DNA of 64,000 nt, from NCBI RefSeq assembly GCF_027924665.1, contig NZ_AP027043.1, positions 310,001-374,000 of the forward strand. Direction: 5' to 3'. Shown in pieces: positions 26,530-35,958 of the stretch. The stretch comes from Flavobacterium sp. GSB-24. GTDB lineage: Bacteria > Bacteroidota > Bacteroidia > Flavobacteriales > Flavobacteriaceae. Position numbers and translations under genes: made by a program. The notes beneath the pieces are model-generated. The model ran no database searches. It saw only the letters and a program-made list of their open reading frames with translations, and had not been told where the DNA came from. Numbering within the stretch: position 1 is the stretch's first letter; each line of letters starts with the position of its first letter.

Positions 26530-27657
26530 TTATTTAAAAAAGTTAAATATAACTTTCTTAATTCTAGTTTTATCTTCATTTGTTAAATTTGATCCAGATG
26601 GCAGACATAATCCCTTTTCAAATAATGTTTCGGCCACATTACTTCCATAATAAGGATATTTTTCAAAAATAGGTTGTAAATGCATTGGTTTCCATAATGG
26701 ACGACATTCTATATTTGATTCATCAAAAGCAAGTCTTAAAATTTCCCTGTCTTCTTTTGTTTCTAACAAAATTGTATTTAACCAGTAATTGGAAAAAAAA
26801 TCGTCATTAAAATTATCAAAAAGTGCTGCTTTTTTAATTTCTTTAAAAATTTCTCTGTAAAAAAAATGGTTTTCTCTTCTTGATTTAATATTATCCTCTA
26901 ATACTTTTATTTGTCCAAGACCTATACCAGCACAAATATTACTCATTCTATAATTATAGCCTATTTCGCTATGCTGATAGTGTGTAACTGGATCTTTTGA
27001 TTGTGTTGCAAAAAAAATTGCTTTTTCTTTTATTTCTTTAGAGTTAGAAATAATCACACCTCCACTTGATGTTGTAATAATCTTATTGCCATTAAATGAT
27101 AGAATTCCTAAAGAACCAAAAGTGCCACATTTTTTTTGTTTGTAGCTACTACCTAAAGCTTCAGCACTATCTTCAATGATTGGAATACCATAACGATCTG
27201 CAACACTATGAATTTCATCAACTTTATAAGGCATCCCATATAAATGAACAGCAATTATAGCTTTTGGCTTCTTACCTTTTTGTATTCGATCTTTTATAGC
27301 ATCCTCTAGATTCTGTGGACAAATATTCCAGGTTTCAGGTTCACTATCAACAAATACTGGAATTGCATTCTGATACAGAATTGGATTTGCAGAAGCAGAA
27401 AACGTCATACTCTGACAGATTACTTCATCTCCACTCTCAACTCCTAATAATACTAATGCCAAATGTATGGCAGATGTTCCAGAATTTAATGCAGCTACAT
27501 ATGATCCATTGTCAAAATAATCCTGAAGTTTATTTTCAAATTGATCAACATATGGTCCTCCAGAAGTAATCCAATTTGACATTAAGGCATTTTGAATATA
27601 TTCTTGCTCAAAACCACTCCCCTCAGACAACGACAAATAAATTCTTTTATTACTCAT
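26530..27657 (-). CDS. DegT family sugar-nucleotide aminotransferase (PglE/pyridoxal type)
   Basis: The start is placed at ATG 27655-27657 (MSNKRIYLSLSEG), one base from the stop of the upstream cupin gene; an upstream Met would add 15 residues that are out of character. The 375-residue protein carries LNSGTSAIHLAL (phosphate region), IIEDSAEALGSSY (Asp for the pyridine nitrogen) and LSFNGNKIITTSSGG with the PLP lysine. The sequence resembles aminotransferases that act on UDP-4-keto-6-deoxy-HexNAc, the product expected from the FlaA1-like enzyme at 22-24 kb. A 4-amino-4,6-dideoxy sugar nucleotide is the likely product. The link is by family and location only. Confidence 0.87.
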   Translation of the reverse strand: MSNKRIYLSLSEGSGFEQEYIQNALMSNWITSGGPYVDQFENKLQDYFDNGSYVAALNSGTSAIHLALVLLGVESGDEVICQSMTFSASANPILYQNAIPVFVDSEPETWNICPQNLEDAIKDRIQKGKKPKAIIAVHLYGMPYKVDEIHSVADRYGIPIIEDSAEALGSSYKQKKCGTFGSLGILSFNGNKIITTSSGGVIISNSKEIKEKAIFFATQSKDPVTHYQHSEIGYNYRMSNICAGIGLGQIKVLEDNIKSRRENHFFYREIFKEIKKAALFDNFNDDFFSNYWLNTILLETKEDREILRLAFDESNIECRPLWKPMHLQPIFEKYPYYGSNVAETLFEKGLCLPSGSNLTNEDKTRIKKVIFNFFK

Positions 27658-27658
27658 T

Positions 27659-28078
27659 TTAAATTGGCCAATAATCTGACGGGTAACGCACATCATCCTC
27701 ACTTACATTTGCCAGTGGCAATGTAGAAAATGACATTAATTTTGAATTTTCTTGTAAAGACTCGACAGCATTTACATAACCTGCAGGAATATGAACTATT
27801 TTACTATCCGATTCCGAAACATGAACGGTCTCAATAAATAAATCTTTAGAAGGACTATCCCAATTATCAATTTTGATAAAATGAATTTTAAAGGATCCTG
27901 AAAGACAATAAAAATTTTTCGCATCTAATTTATGTCCTTGCCAAGCACGGATTGGATTCTCCTTCGAGTTACTTATAATATAAAACCTTTCGATTTCCGA
28001 AAAACTGAAATCATTCACAAAAGAAATACTACCTCTCTGATCTTCAAACTTTCCTCCCTGAATTACTTTTGGTTTCAT
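27659..28078 (-). CDS. Cupin-type sugar epimerase/ketoisomerase-like protein (WxcM-like)
   Basis: The 139-residue single-domain cupin has FEDQRGSISFVNDF near the start, RAWQGHKLDAKNFYCLSGSF as the first histidine strand and VHIPAGYVNAVESL as the second. It resembles WxcM-like/FdtA-like proteins and RmlC relatives. The usual Gly-x-His-x-His pattern is reduced to GHK, so activity on sugar nucleotides is uncertain. It overlaps the WecA-like gene by 4 bases upstream and abuts the aminotransferase gene downstream, suggesting a joint role in making the initiating sugar. Confidence 0.75.
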   Translation of the reverse strand: MKPKVIQGGKFEDQRGSISFVNDFSFSEIERFYIISNSKENPIRAWQGHKLDAKNFYCLSGSFKIHFIKIDNWDSPSKDLFIETVHVSESDSKIVHIPAGYVNAVESLQENSKLMSFSTLPLANVSEDDVRYPSDYWPI

Positions 28079-29040
28079 GCTTTTAATCTCAAATTACTTT
28101 TATTTAACAAATAAAACTTAAACGAATAAATAATAAGTAAAGGCAGAATTACTATTATAAAAATAATTAAATCATTATTTTTTTGATAAAGGCTTACAAC
28201 TAATAATGAGATTGCAGCTTGAATTAATCCATATAACAGCGCTACCAATCTGTGCTGTATTTTATATTCATTGCTTAGAATTTGATAAAAGTGTAAACGA
28301 TGTGCTTCAAATATATTTTGTTTCAAATACAAACGATGCATAATAGTACAAATAGCATCAACTCCATATACTGCTAGAAATAAGAGCCAAATCAATGAAT
28401 TTGTTGCGAGAATTAGTTTTAAAACGAGATAAATTACCCAAAATGCTATGGCAATACTCCCAACATCTCCTGCAAAACATTTTGCTTTTTTTCTATAATT
28501 AAAAAACAAAAAGACCAAACTTGCAATCATTGCATATTTTATAAAACTTCCGTCTGAAAATAGCTGAATATTTGAATTTACATACAGCAGAGATCCCATC
28601 ACAGTTAAAGTATAGATACCAGTAATACCATTAATTCCGTCCATGAAATTATAAGCATTTATTAAACCGATAGTTAAAATGTATACAATAAATGTCCCCC
28701 AAATTGGAAAAAAATCAAACAAACCTAAATCAATAAAAATCAAAGTGATAGAAAGAAAATGAATTGAAATTCTAATCTTATTTGGTAAACTTTGAATATC
28801 ATCCCAAAAACTAACTAAACTCACAAGTGTTATTCCTGTAAAGAAGAAATAATTTGTTTGAATATGCTGAACAAAATAGATTAGCGCTGAAAACCAAAAA
28901 ATAATCCCTCCTCCTCTTAAAGTTATTTCTGTATGAGAACTTCTTTGATTAGGTTTATCTATTATATTAAAACGATCTGCCACTTTAAAATAAAGCAGCA
29001 TTATGATCATTAAAATAATTCCTAAAATTGTATATTCCAT
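28075..29040 (-). CDS. WecA/MraY-like polyprenyl-phosphate sugar-1-phosphate transferase
   Basis: The 321-residue protein has about ten membrane helices. DKPNQRSSHTEITLRGGGII, WDDIQSLP, NAYNFMDGINGI (catalytic Asp region) and the cytoplasmic EAHRLHFYQ loop with conserved His define the WecA/WbpL family. It should start repeat-unit synthesis by moving a HexNAc-1-phosphate from a UDP-sugar to undecaprenyl phosphate. Neighbouring WxcM-like, aminotransferase and ketoreductase genes suggest the primer is a modified 6-deoxy-HexNAc. No WbaP-type initiating enzyme is seen elsewhere in the window, so this may be the sole priming enzyme. Confidence 0.92.
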   Translation of the reverse strand: MEYTILGIILMIIMLLYFKVADRFNIIDKPNQRSSHTEITLRGGGIIFWFSALIYFVQHIQTNYFFFTGITLVSLVSFWDDIQSLPNKIRISIHFLSITLIFIDLGLFDFFPIWGTFIVYILTIGLINAYNFMDGINGITGIYTLTVMGSLLYVNSNIQLFSDGSFIKYAMIASLVFLFFNYRKKAKCFAGDVGSIAIAFWVIYLVLKLILATNSLIWLLFLAVYGVDAICTIMHRLYLKQNIFEAHRLHFYQILSNEYKIQHRLVALLYGLIQAAISLLVVSLYQKNNDLIIFIIVILPLLIIYSFKFYLLNKSNLRLKA

Positions 29041-29049
29041 TTTATGAAA

Positions 29050-29982
29050 TTATTCCCAATTAATATCTTTAATTTCATCGTAAACTTTCTGAATTCCTTC
29101 TTCTAAACTTGTTTTTGCTTTCCAGCCAAAACCATTTAATTTAGAGACATCCATTAATTTACGAGGCGTACCATCTGGTTTAGAAGTATCTGTTAAAATT
29201 TCACCTTCAAAACCAACTACTTTTTTAACCAAAATAGCTAGATCTAAAATTGAGATATCTTCTCCTACTCCGATATTTACTAATCCTTGTTCATTGTAAT
29301 TTTCCATTAAATACAAACAAGCTTCGGCGAGATCATCTGCATGCAGAAATTCTCTTTTTGGACTTCCAGTTCCCCAAATTGTTACGGAAGTATCATTATT
29401 GCGTTTTGCAGTAATAAATTTTCTTAACATTGCCGGAAGAACATGAGAATTCTTTAAATCGTAATTATCATTAGGTCCATACAGATTTGTTGGCATAACA
29501 GAAATAAAATTACATCCAAATTGATCCCTGTATGCATCACACATTTTTATTCCTGCAATTTTTGCAATAGCATAAGGTTCGTTTGTAGGCTCTAGTTCTC
29601 CTGTAAGCATGTATTCTTCCTTTAATGGCTGAGGAGCCATTTTAGGATAAATACATGAAGAACCTAAAAACATCAACTTCTTTACATTGTTTAAGTAAGA
29701 TTGATGAATTATATTATTTTGTATCATCAGATTTTCGTAAATGAAATCTCCTTTGTAAGTATTATTTGCTATAATTCCTCCAACTTTAGCAGCGGCTAAA
29801 AAAACATAATCAGGTTTTTCTTCAGCAAAGAAATCTGCAACATCTTGCTGCTTTCTTAAATCTAACTCTGAAGAAGTCTTCAAAACAAAATTGGTATATC
29901 CTTTTGTTTTCAGTTGACGCAAAATAGCCGAGCCCACCATTCCACGGTGTCCAGCTATATATATTTTATCTTTTAAATTCAT
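29050..29982 (-). CDS. fcl: GDP-L-fucose synthase
   Basis: The 310-residue SDR protein has IAGHRGMVGSAILRQL at the N-terminus, MFLGSSCIYPKMAPQPLKEE (the characteristic SSCIYP block) and YAIAKIAGIKM with the catalytic Tyr-Lys. It epimerises and reduces GDP-4-keto-6-deoxymannose to GDP-L-fucose. The GDP-mannose dehydratase gene lies just upstream (48-base gap). A 12-base palindrome TTACAATTGTAA (29985-29996) sits directly before the start codon. The likely user of the product is the GT11 enzyme at the left edge of the window. Confidence 0.97.
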   Translation of the reverse strand: MNLKDKIYIAGHRGMVGSAILRQLKTKGYTNFVLKTSSELDLRKQQDVADFFAEEKPDYVFLAAAKVGGIIANNTYKGDFIYENLMIQNNIIHQSYLNNVKKLMFLGSSCIYPKMAPQPLKEEYMLTGELEPTNEPYAIAKIAGIKMCDAYRDQFGCNFISVMPTNLYGPNDNYDLKNSHVLPAMLRKFITAKRNNDTSVTIWGTGSPKREFLHADDLAEACLYLMENYNEQGLVNIGVGEDISILDLAILVKKVVGFEGEILTDTSKPDGTPRKLMDVSKLNGFGWKAKTSLEEGIQKVYDEIKDINWE

Positions 29983-30030
29983 AATTACAATTGTAAATCA
30001 AGAATATAAATTTTTCTGATTTTATTTAAA

Positions 30031-31149
30031 TTAGTACCTAATTGCAGATCTTACTTCATTTAACATCTTTTCTCTTTTAACATATTCAAGATCGGATATC
30101 ATCATTTCTCTCACTAACCCAGCCAAATCATATTTAGGAACCCATCCTAATTTTGTTTTTGATTTAGTAGGATCACCAATAAGTAAATCAACTTCTGTTG
30201 GACGGAAATATTGTGGATCAACAGAAATTACTTGTTTACCTATCTGAATTTGATAGTCAGGATTATTGCATGATGCAACATATCCTTTCTCATCTACTCC
30301 TTCTCCTTTAAATTCTATCTCAATTCCAACTTCTGCAAATGACATTTTAACAAAATCACGTACATAGGTAGTTTCTCCCATAGCAATTACATAATCTTCT
30401 GCAACATCTTGTTGCAAAATACGCCACATAGCTTCTACGTAATCTTTCGCATGTCCCCAATCACGTTGAGCATCTAAATTTCCTAAGTATAAACAATCTT
30501 GTTCTCCCAAAGCAATAGCAGCTGTGGCCATTGTTATTTTACGAGTTACAAAAGTTTCTCCCCTTCTTGGTGACTCATGATTAAATAAAATACCGTTACA
30601 AGCAAAAATATTATATGCTTCTCTATAATTTTTTGTAATCCAAAAACCGTAAATTTTTGCAACCCCATAAGGTGAACGTGGATAGAAAGGTGACTGTTCA
30701 TCATAAAGTCCTTTTTCATTTTTATTTTCAGCTAAACCACCATACAATTCAGATGTTGAAGCTTGATAAATACGAGTTTTCTTGTCTAAACCTAAAATAC
30801 GAACCGCTTCCAAAATTCTTAGCGTACCAATTCCATCGACATTAGCAACATATTCAGGAGAATCAAAAGACACTTTTACGTGACTCATAGCCCCTAAATT
30901 ATAGATTTCATCAGGTTGTACTTCTTGAATAATTCTAATGACATTAGTAGAATCAGTCAAATCTCCATAGTGCAACTTAAAATTTACGTGAGCTTCATGT
31001 TGATCTTGATATATATGATCTATTCGTTGTGTATTGAAAGAAGAAGCTCTTCTCTTAACACCATGAACCATGTATCCTTTCTCTAATAATAGTTCTGCTA
31101 AATATGAACCATCTTGTCCTGTAATTCCCGTTATAAGTGCAACTTTCAT
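30031..31149 (-). CDS. gmd: GDP-mannose 4,6-dehydratase
   Basis: The protein has 372 residues, the normal length. [41 protein letters not shown] and [12 protein letters not shown] are signature blocks of Gmd, including catalytic Thr/Ser, Tyr and Lys. It converts GDP-mannose, supplied through ManC encoded at 48-49 kb, to GDP-4-keto-6-deoxymannose. It overlaps the upstream ketoreductase gene by 4 bases (ATGA) and is followed by fcl. Confidence 0.98.
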   Translation of the reverse strand: MKVALITGITGQDGSYLAELLLEKGYMVHGVKRRASSFNTQRIDHIYQDQHEAHVNFKLHYGDLTDSTNVIRIIQEVQPDEIYNLGAMSHVKVSFDSPEYVANVDGIGTLRILEAVRILGLDKKTRIYQASTSELYGGLAENKNEKGLYDEQSPFYPRSPYGVAKIYGFWITKNYREAYNIFACNGILFNHESPRRGETFVTRKITMATAAIALGEQDCLYLGNLDAQRDWGHAKDYVEAMWRILQQDVAEDYVIAMGETTYVRDFVKMSFAEVGIEIEFKGEGVDEKGYVASCNNPDYQIQIGKQVISVDPQYFRPTEVDLLIGDPTKSKTKLGWVPKYDLAGLVREMMISDLEYVKREKMLNEVRSAIRY

Positions 31150-32078
31150 TTTTTTATTTTTTTTATTTTTTTAAATGACTCAAAAGTCTTCAACAACCCC
31201 TCTTTTGACTTTACGGGAAAAGATTTCCCTAATTCTTTTACAATCTTTTCGTTACTAACAATGTAATTTTCTGTTAGCTTCTGTAAACGTTCTCTATTTA
31301 ATGGCAAGCGCAAGACGTCTCCTAATTTAGCAATCGAATTAATAACTTTTCGTGGTAAATTTAATATTCTCTTTTTTTTTCCTAAACTTACCCCTAACAA
31401 TTCCAATAATTCATTGGTAGACAATGGATCATCATCTGCTACATTAAAAATCCCCGAAGGTATTCTCTCGTTTTCCATCAACTCTCTAATAGCAAAACAA
31501 AGATTTTCTATACTCAAAAAAGATCTTTTATTTTCAAATGCGCCTAGTGGCCATGGTAAACCTCTTGAAACTAATTGATACAATAAATTCAGATTGCCTT
31601 TATTACCAGGACCGTGAATCATACAAGGTCTAAGTATGAAAACCCTTTTACCATCTGGCAATTTCTTATTCAATATATAATTTTCTGCCTGGTGCTTTGC
31701 TATACCGTAATGTGTTTTTGGATTTGGAATTTCATCTTCTTTCAAAACGCCTTTTACTTCATCTGCAACTGCTTTTACTGTACTCATAAAAATAAAAACA
31801 CTTGAACCTGAAATTAAAAAAGCATCAAATAACTGTTTAGTCAATTCAAAATTACTATCGTAATAATCTTGAGGTACAGAAACTTTTTTTAAATCGTGTG
31901 CCTTACCAGCAAGATGAATGATCACATCTGTATTAATTTCAAATTGTTGATTAGGCAAATAACGTGTACTTAATGGTACAATTTTATATGAGTCTTTTAA
32001 ATAGAGTTTAAGATTTGAGCCTACAAATCCAGATAAACCGGTAATAATCACACTTTTATTTTGTATATTATTTATCAC
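31146..32078 (-). CDS. NAD-dependent epimerase/dehydratase, probable 4-ketoreductase (WbpV-like)
   Basis: The 310-residue SDR protein has [14 protein letters not shown] (Rossmann GxxGxxG), [19 protein letters not shown] and [13 protein letters not shown] (YxxxK). The pattern fits the group of 4-ketoreductases that make UDP-QuiNAc from UDP-4-keto-6-deoxy-GlcNAc and usually sit near a WecA/WbpL-like gene, as here. The start is GTG (32076-32078), directly abutting the stop of the GT2 gene in the string TAGTG, which implies coupled translation. No nearby Met offers a better start. The substrate is inferred. Confidence 0.82.
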   Translation of the reverse strand: MINNIQNKSVIITGLSGFVGSNLKLYLKDSYKIVPLSTRYLPNQQFEINTDVIIHLAGKAHDLKKVSVPQDYYDSNFELTKQLFDAFLISGSSVFIFMSTVKAVADEVKGVLKEDEIPNPKTHYGIAKHQAENYILNKKLPDGKRVFILRPCMIHGPGNKGNLNLLYQLVSRGLPWPLGAFENKRSFLSIENLCFAIRELMENERIPSGIFNVADDDPLSTNELLELLGVSLGKKKRILNLPRKVINSIAKLGDVLRLPLNRERLQKLTENYIVSNEKIVKELGKSFPVKSKEGLLKTFESFKKIKKIKK

Positions 32079-32914
32079 TATCTTGCAATTTTGTAGTAAA
32101 TAAATTTAAACATAAAAAAAGGCATTACTCTAATTGGAATCTTAAAGAAAACCACCTTAAAAAAATCGGAATAATTAAAAAAACTAATTCGCAAGAATTT
32201 TCTATAAAGATTAAATTCATTTTTTGCATACTTAACTCCCCATCTTCTTTTTATTGCTTCAGATCTATTTTCTCCTATTCTAAACCATAAAACTTCATCT
32301 GGAATATTTCCAAGTTTAAATTTTCCCAAATAAGCTCTTACAAAAAAATCGTAATCTTCGGGAAAAATTGATGAATCATATCCTTTTAAAACATTAAAAA
32401 CTTCTTTCTTAAACAAAACAGTTGGGTGCGAAAATGGAGATCTAAATTTAAGTAATTTTACTATATCAGAATGTTCACAAGGTACTATCCTATGTGATAT
32501 TACATCATTAATATCTCTACCAAATTCTATTATTTGTCCACCAACTATATCTAAATTGAATTCATTTAAAGCATTTATCTGTTTCTCAAACCTATCATTA
32601 AAGCAAATATCATCAGAATCCATTCTTGCTATTAATGAATATTTTGCATTATTTATTCCAACATTAAGTGCATTTGCAAGGCCTTTGTTCTCAGGCAAGG
32701 CTATTACTTTAAAAACTTTCGAATAATTTCGTTCATATTCTTCAATTACAGAATCTAATTCTGACGTTAATGCTCCATCCTTTACTAAAACGATTTCTTT
32801 TGGTTTTAATGTTTGATTAATAACCGATTCCAAGGATTGCCTCAAATAAGTAGGGTTTTCTTTAAAATAAACAGATAGAACAACGGAAAGATCTCTATTT
32901 AACATAAATCGCAT
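32078..32914 (-). CDS. Glycosyltransferase family 2
   Basis: The 278-residue protein starts with LSVVLSVYFKENPTYLRQSL, and has VLVKDGALTSEL as nucleotide loop and LIARMDSDDIC as metal site at about residue 95. FPEDYDFFVRAYL is the C-terminal ED motif. This subset of GT2 enzymes is common among O-antigen galactosyl and N-acetylglucosaminyl transferases. The 5' end overlaps the GT4 gene by 20 bases; a second Met at residue 4 (MLNRDLS) is equally possible. Confidence 0.83.
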   Translation of the reverse strand: MRFMLNRDLSVVLSVYFKENPTYLRQSLESVINQTLKPKEIVLVKDGALTSELDSVIEEYERNYSKVFKVIALPENKGLANALNVGINNAKYSLIARMDSDDICFNDRFEKQINALNEFNLDIVGGQIIEFGRDINDVISHRIVPCEHSDIVKLLKFRSPFSHPTVLFKKEVFNVLKGYDSSIFPEDYDFFVRAYLGKFKLGNIPDEVLWFRIGENRSEAIKRRWGVKYAKNEFNLYRKFLRISFFNYSDFFKVVFFKIPIRVMPFFMFKFIYYKIAR

Positions 32915-34010
32915 TGATAAATATTTCTAATTGTTTAGAAGGGTCAAAAAACTCTAATTGCGATGGAATATTTTTTATTAAACTGCTCCTTTGAAGAAGC
33001 ATTTCTTTCATAGCTGAACAAATTTCTACAGAATTATTAGGATTACATAATAGACCTGTCAAACCAACGACTTCTGGTAATGAAGAATTGTTTGAAACAA
33101 TAGATGGCTTAGAATAGTACATTGCTTCAAGCGGTGGAATCCCAAATCCTTCATAAAAACTAACATAAATCATTGCGTAGCTTCCTTTTATAAGATCATT
33201 TTTTTTATCTTCTTCTAAATATCCAGTAAAGACAATCTTGTCTTGCAGACCTAGTTCATCAACAAGACTATATATATTCTTACTATCCCATCCATCTTTA
33301 CCACAAATGTAAAAAAGAAAATCTTTGCCCTTATCTGAGCGTTGAAATTCATAGAAAGCCTTAATAATATTAATCAAATTTTTGCCTGGCTCAATTGTAG
33401 ATACCGTAACAAAATATTTATTAATAATAGATTCTTCTTCCTTAATCAATTCAGGAATAAAATTATAAACAATAACTATTTTATCGTGGCTAATGTCAAA
33501 ATGTGAGATTAAATCCTTTTTAGTAGATTTCGAAACTGTAATAATTGTATCAGCAAACTTAGCTCCTAATTTTGTGATCAATTTCACATATAATCTTCTA
33601 AAAAAAGGATATTTTTTAGGAAAATAAAAGGGTATTAAATCATGAATAGTAACAATACTCTTAATATTAGGCAAAAATACTTTTAATAAAATCGGTAATG
33701 CAGGCGTTGGACTATAGTAATAATCCAATTTCCTTAAGTAAGAAATAAATAATGTCTGCTCAAAAATTATTCTTTTAATAAACGAATTAATTCCTGCGAT
33801 TTTAACAATTTCAAAATCTAATTTATTACAATCTAGATCAAAAACCTTTGATACGTCTAAGTTATTAGGAACGAAAATTACAATTCTTTTGTTGAAGTTT
33901 TCAAGTTGTAACTGATAAAATATTCGCTTAATAAAATATCCTGCGCCGGCTAATTTATCAGAGTTGAAATTTAATAAATTAATCCCAAGTACCCCTTTAT
34001 AATTTTTCAT
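32895..34010 (-). CDS. Glycosyltransferase family 4
   Basis: The 371-residue GT-B protein has AGAGYFIKRIFYQL at the N-lobe, IVTIHDLIPFYFP as the middle motif, VSTIEPGKNLINIIKAF at the C-lobe start and YEGFGIPPLEAMYYSKP, the EX7E donor motif. This is the mannosyltransferase-like (WbpZ/WbdB-type) branch of GT4, and GDP-mannose can be made from ManC encoded in the same block. It overlaps genes on both sides (20 and 14 bases). A mannosyl or fucosyl donor is plausible but not proven. Confidence 0.88.
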   Translation of the reverse strand: MKNYKGVLGINLLNFNSDKLAGAGYFIKRIFYQLQLENFNKRIVIFVPNNLDVSKVFDLDCNKLDFEIVKIAGINSFIKRIIFEQTLFISYLRKLDYYYSPTPALPILLKVFLPNIKSIVTIHDLIPFYFPKKYPFFRRLYVKLITKLGAKFADTIITVSKSTKKDLISHFDISHDKIVIVYNFIPELIKEEESIINKYFVTVSTIEPGKNLINIIKAFYEFQRSDKGKDFLFYICGKDGWDSKNIYSLVDELGLQDKIVFTGYLEEDKKNDLIKGSYAMIYVSFYEGFGIPPLEAMYYSKPSIVSNNSSLPEVVGLTGLLCNPNNSVEICSAMKEMLLQRSSLIKNIPSQLEFFDPSKQLEIFINAIYVK

Positions 34011-34881
34011 ACAATTGCTTAATTGAATAGATATATTTAATATCTCTTTGTGTTATACTATACCTGAGAAATGACAAAAATGAAACCGCCTTTATCAGAC
34101 CAGGAAATTTCATTCCAGTTTTCTTAAAATATAGATATCTACTCCTTTCAAAATAAATATGTTTTTTTAAATTAGACGACATGGATTTACTTAAATGATG
34201 TATAATTTTTAGATCAGGAAACAAACAAATTTTAAAATTGTTTTTTATTATCCTGTAACATAATTCAGTTTCTTCAAAATATAAAAAGAAATCTTCATCA
34301 AATAAACCAACTTGATTAATTAATTTTTCTTTATTAATAAACATTGCCACACCAACAATGTGATCAACTTCCTTAACATTATTGAAATCACAAATTTTAC
34401 CAGTTGCTAAATAACGATCATAATATTTACGAAAAAAAACCTTTAATCCAGACATTCCAAGAAAAATCCCTTTTAAAGAGGGGTAATTACCGTACGACTC
34501 TTGTGGTTCAAAATCCGGATAAATGATATTAACACCTGAACACAAGATATGCTGACATTCTTTGGATTCCATTCGGTTGAATAATTCCATTATGGAATTA
34601 CTTATTAACTCAGTATCAGTGTTTAATAAAAAAACATATTTTTTAGTAGCATAATTAATACCTATGTTATTAGCCGCACCGAATCCTTTATTTTCAGTAT
34701 TTTTTATTACAATAACGTCTTTGAATTGATCTTGAATTGCTTCTACGGATTGATCAGTAGAATTATTGTCAACAACAATGATTTCGAAATCAACCTCTCT
34801 CGTATGATTATATATTGAATTTATACATTGTAGAGTAAAATCTTTTGTATTATAATTTACTAGAATAATTGATACTGACAT
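33997..34881 (-). CDS. Glycosyltransferase family 2, rhamnosyltransferase-like (WbbL type)
   Basis: The 294-residue protein has VSIILVNYNTKDFTLQCI, IIVVDNNSTDQSV, ENKGFGAANNIGI, FLLNTDTELI as metal site and DEDFFLYFEETELCYRI as acceptor-side motif. This pattern is typical of WbbL/RfbN-type rhamnosyltransferases. dTDP-rhamnose genes are in the same block, so rhamnose transfer is a fair inference. The start overlaps the stop of the EpsG-like polymerase gene by one base. Confidence 0.87.
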   Translation of the reverse strand: MSVSIILVNYNTKDFTLQCINSIYNHTREVDFEIIVVDNNSTDQSVEAIQDQFKDVIVIKNTENKGFGAANNIGINYATKKYVFLLNTDTELISNSIMELFNRMESKECQHILCSGVNIIYPDFEPQESYGNYPSLKGIFLGMSGLKVFFRKYYDRYLATGKICDFNNVKEVDHIVGVAMFINKEKLINQVGLFDEDFFLYFEETELCYRIIKNNFKICLFPDLKIIHHLSKSMSSNLKKHIYFERSRYLYFKKTGMKFPGLIKAVSFLSFLRYSITQRDIKYIYSIKQLYEKL

Positions 34882-35948
34882 TAAAAATAAGGTTTAAGCA
34901 ATTGTAGATAATATAAATTGAACAACAAAGTTAGTAATGCTAAGAAGATAACAACAAATATCCCAATATATTTTTCCTTAACGATATAAAAAATAAATGG
35001 ATAAAGAACAATCTGAACTACGCCAAATAATTCCTGAAAACGAAAAGCAAAAACTGGCAGACTTGCAAATAGAATAAAGAAAGTAAGCGACAGCACTGAA
35101 AGTTTTAACAATAAGACTGCATATTTGTTTTTACTCTGAAGAAAATCCGCATAGTAAAGAAATAAACTTGTTAAAAATATCTGTAATAGTATCCGAACAT
35201 TTAAAATATTTACTTTATCAGAAAATTGACCCAATTCAAACATGCTTTGATATACAGTTAGTTTTTCAGCAAAAATACCAAAACTTAAAATTGAAATTAA
35301 CTGAATAAAATCTATTTTTAATACATATAGTATAAAGGGAACCGTCAAAATTCCCGTCCATAATTTCTTATTTATCTTTTCAGAATCAAGAAAATAAATT
35401 GGCAAAAACAAAAGTGACGTATAATGAAAGCAAGTCGCAAATAAAATTGTCATTACAAATAAAAATATTTTTCTTTCCTTAATCATTGATATAGAAATTA
35501 ACATTATACCAGAAGCTATTCCGATTCTGATTTGAGTCATTTCATGTAAAAGAAAAAAGAAAGAAAAATAAGTAATGACCGCAAGGCCAATGTTATCACT
35601 CAACTTCCATATTGATAATAATTTAAATCCTACCCCTAAAAATGCAAAAAAAACAAAAAGCAGAACATAGGAGTCGAATGGTAAAAGCTTATAGACAGCT
35701 GGAATAAGATAGTAAAAAGGTTCTAAATAAGAAAATGTCGAATAATCTGTAAAATATTCAGATGGTTTTTTTATCATTTCGAACATAGCTAAATAGCTAT
35801 TGTAATCATTATCAATCTGACCTCGAAATCCAGCAAATAAAGCTAAAACAATGATTACACCGAACAAGAAAAGACCACTATAAATGCTTTTCTTGAAAAA
35901 AAAACACCCAGGTATTAACAAGCAAAATAATATTATGAATATTAACAT
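34881..35948 (-). CDS. wzy: EpsG-family polysaccharide polymerase (Wzy)
   Basis: The 355-residue membrane protein has about ten helices. FAGFRGQIDNDYNSYLAMFE (about 40-60) matches the conserved R-x-x-x-x-x-DY-xxY block of EpsG-type proteins, and the rest has the usual alternating hydrophobic loops. These proteins polymerise lipid-linked repeat units in the periplasm after flipping by Wzx. A Wzx gene lies in the same block (38.1-39.6 kb). No other polymerase candidate is seen in the window. Confidence 0.83.
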   Translation of the reverse strand: MLIFIILFCLLIPGCFFFKKSIYSGLFLFGVIIVLALFAGFRGQIDNDYNSYLAMFEMIKKPSEYFTDYSTFSYLEPFYYLIPAVYKLLPFDSYVLLFVFFAFLGVGFKLLSIWKLSDNIGLAVITYFSFFFLLHEMTQIRIGIASGIMLISISMIKERKIFLFVMTILFATCFHYTSLLFLPIYFLDSEKINKKLWTGILTVPFILYVLKIDFIQLISILSFGIFAEKLTVYQSMFELGQFSDKVNILNVRILLQIFLTSLFLYYADFLQSKNKYAVLLLKLSVLSLTFFILFASLPVFAFRFQELFGVVQIVLYPFIFYIVKEKYIGIFVVIFLALLTLLFNLYYLQLLKPYF

Positions 35949-35958
35949 ATTTTAAATA

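Noticed and set aside
27315..27569. Plus-strand open frame of 84 codons opposite the aminotransferase gene
   Set aside because: It is the mirror of a well-supported PLP enzyme, has no start signal and its product looks random; the same holds for the other plus-strand frames within minus-strand genes.
27658..27702. Longer aminotransferase starting inside the upstream cupin gene
   Set aside because: The additional residues overlap the cupin gene in another frame and do not resemble the start of DegT enzymes; MSNKRIYLSLSEG is the typical start.
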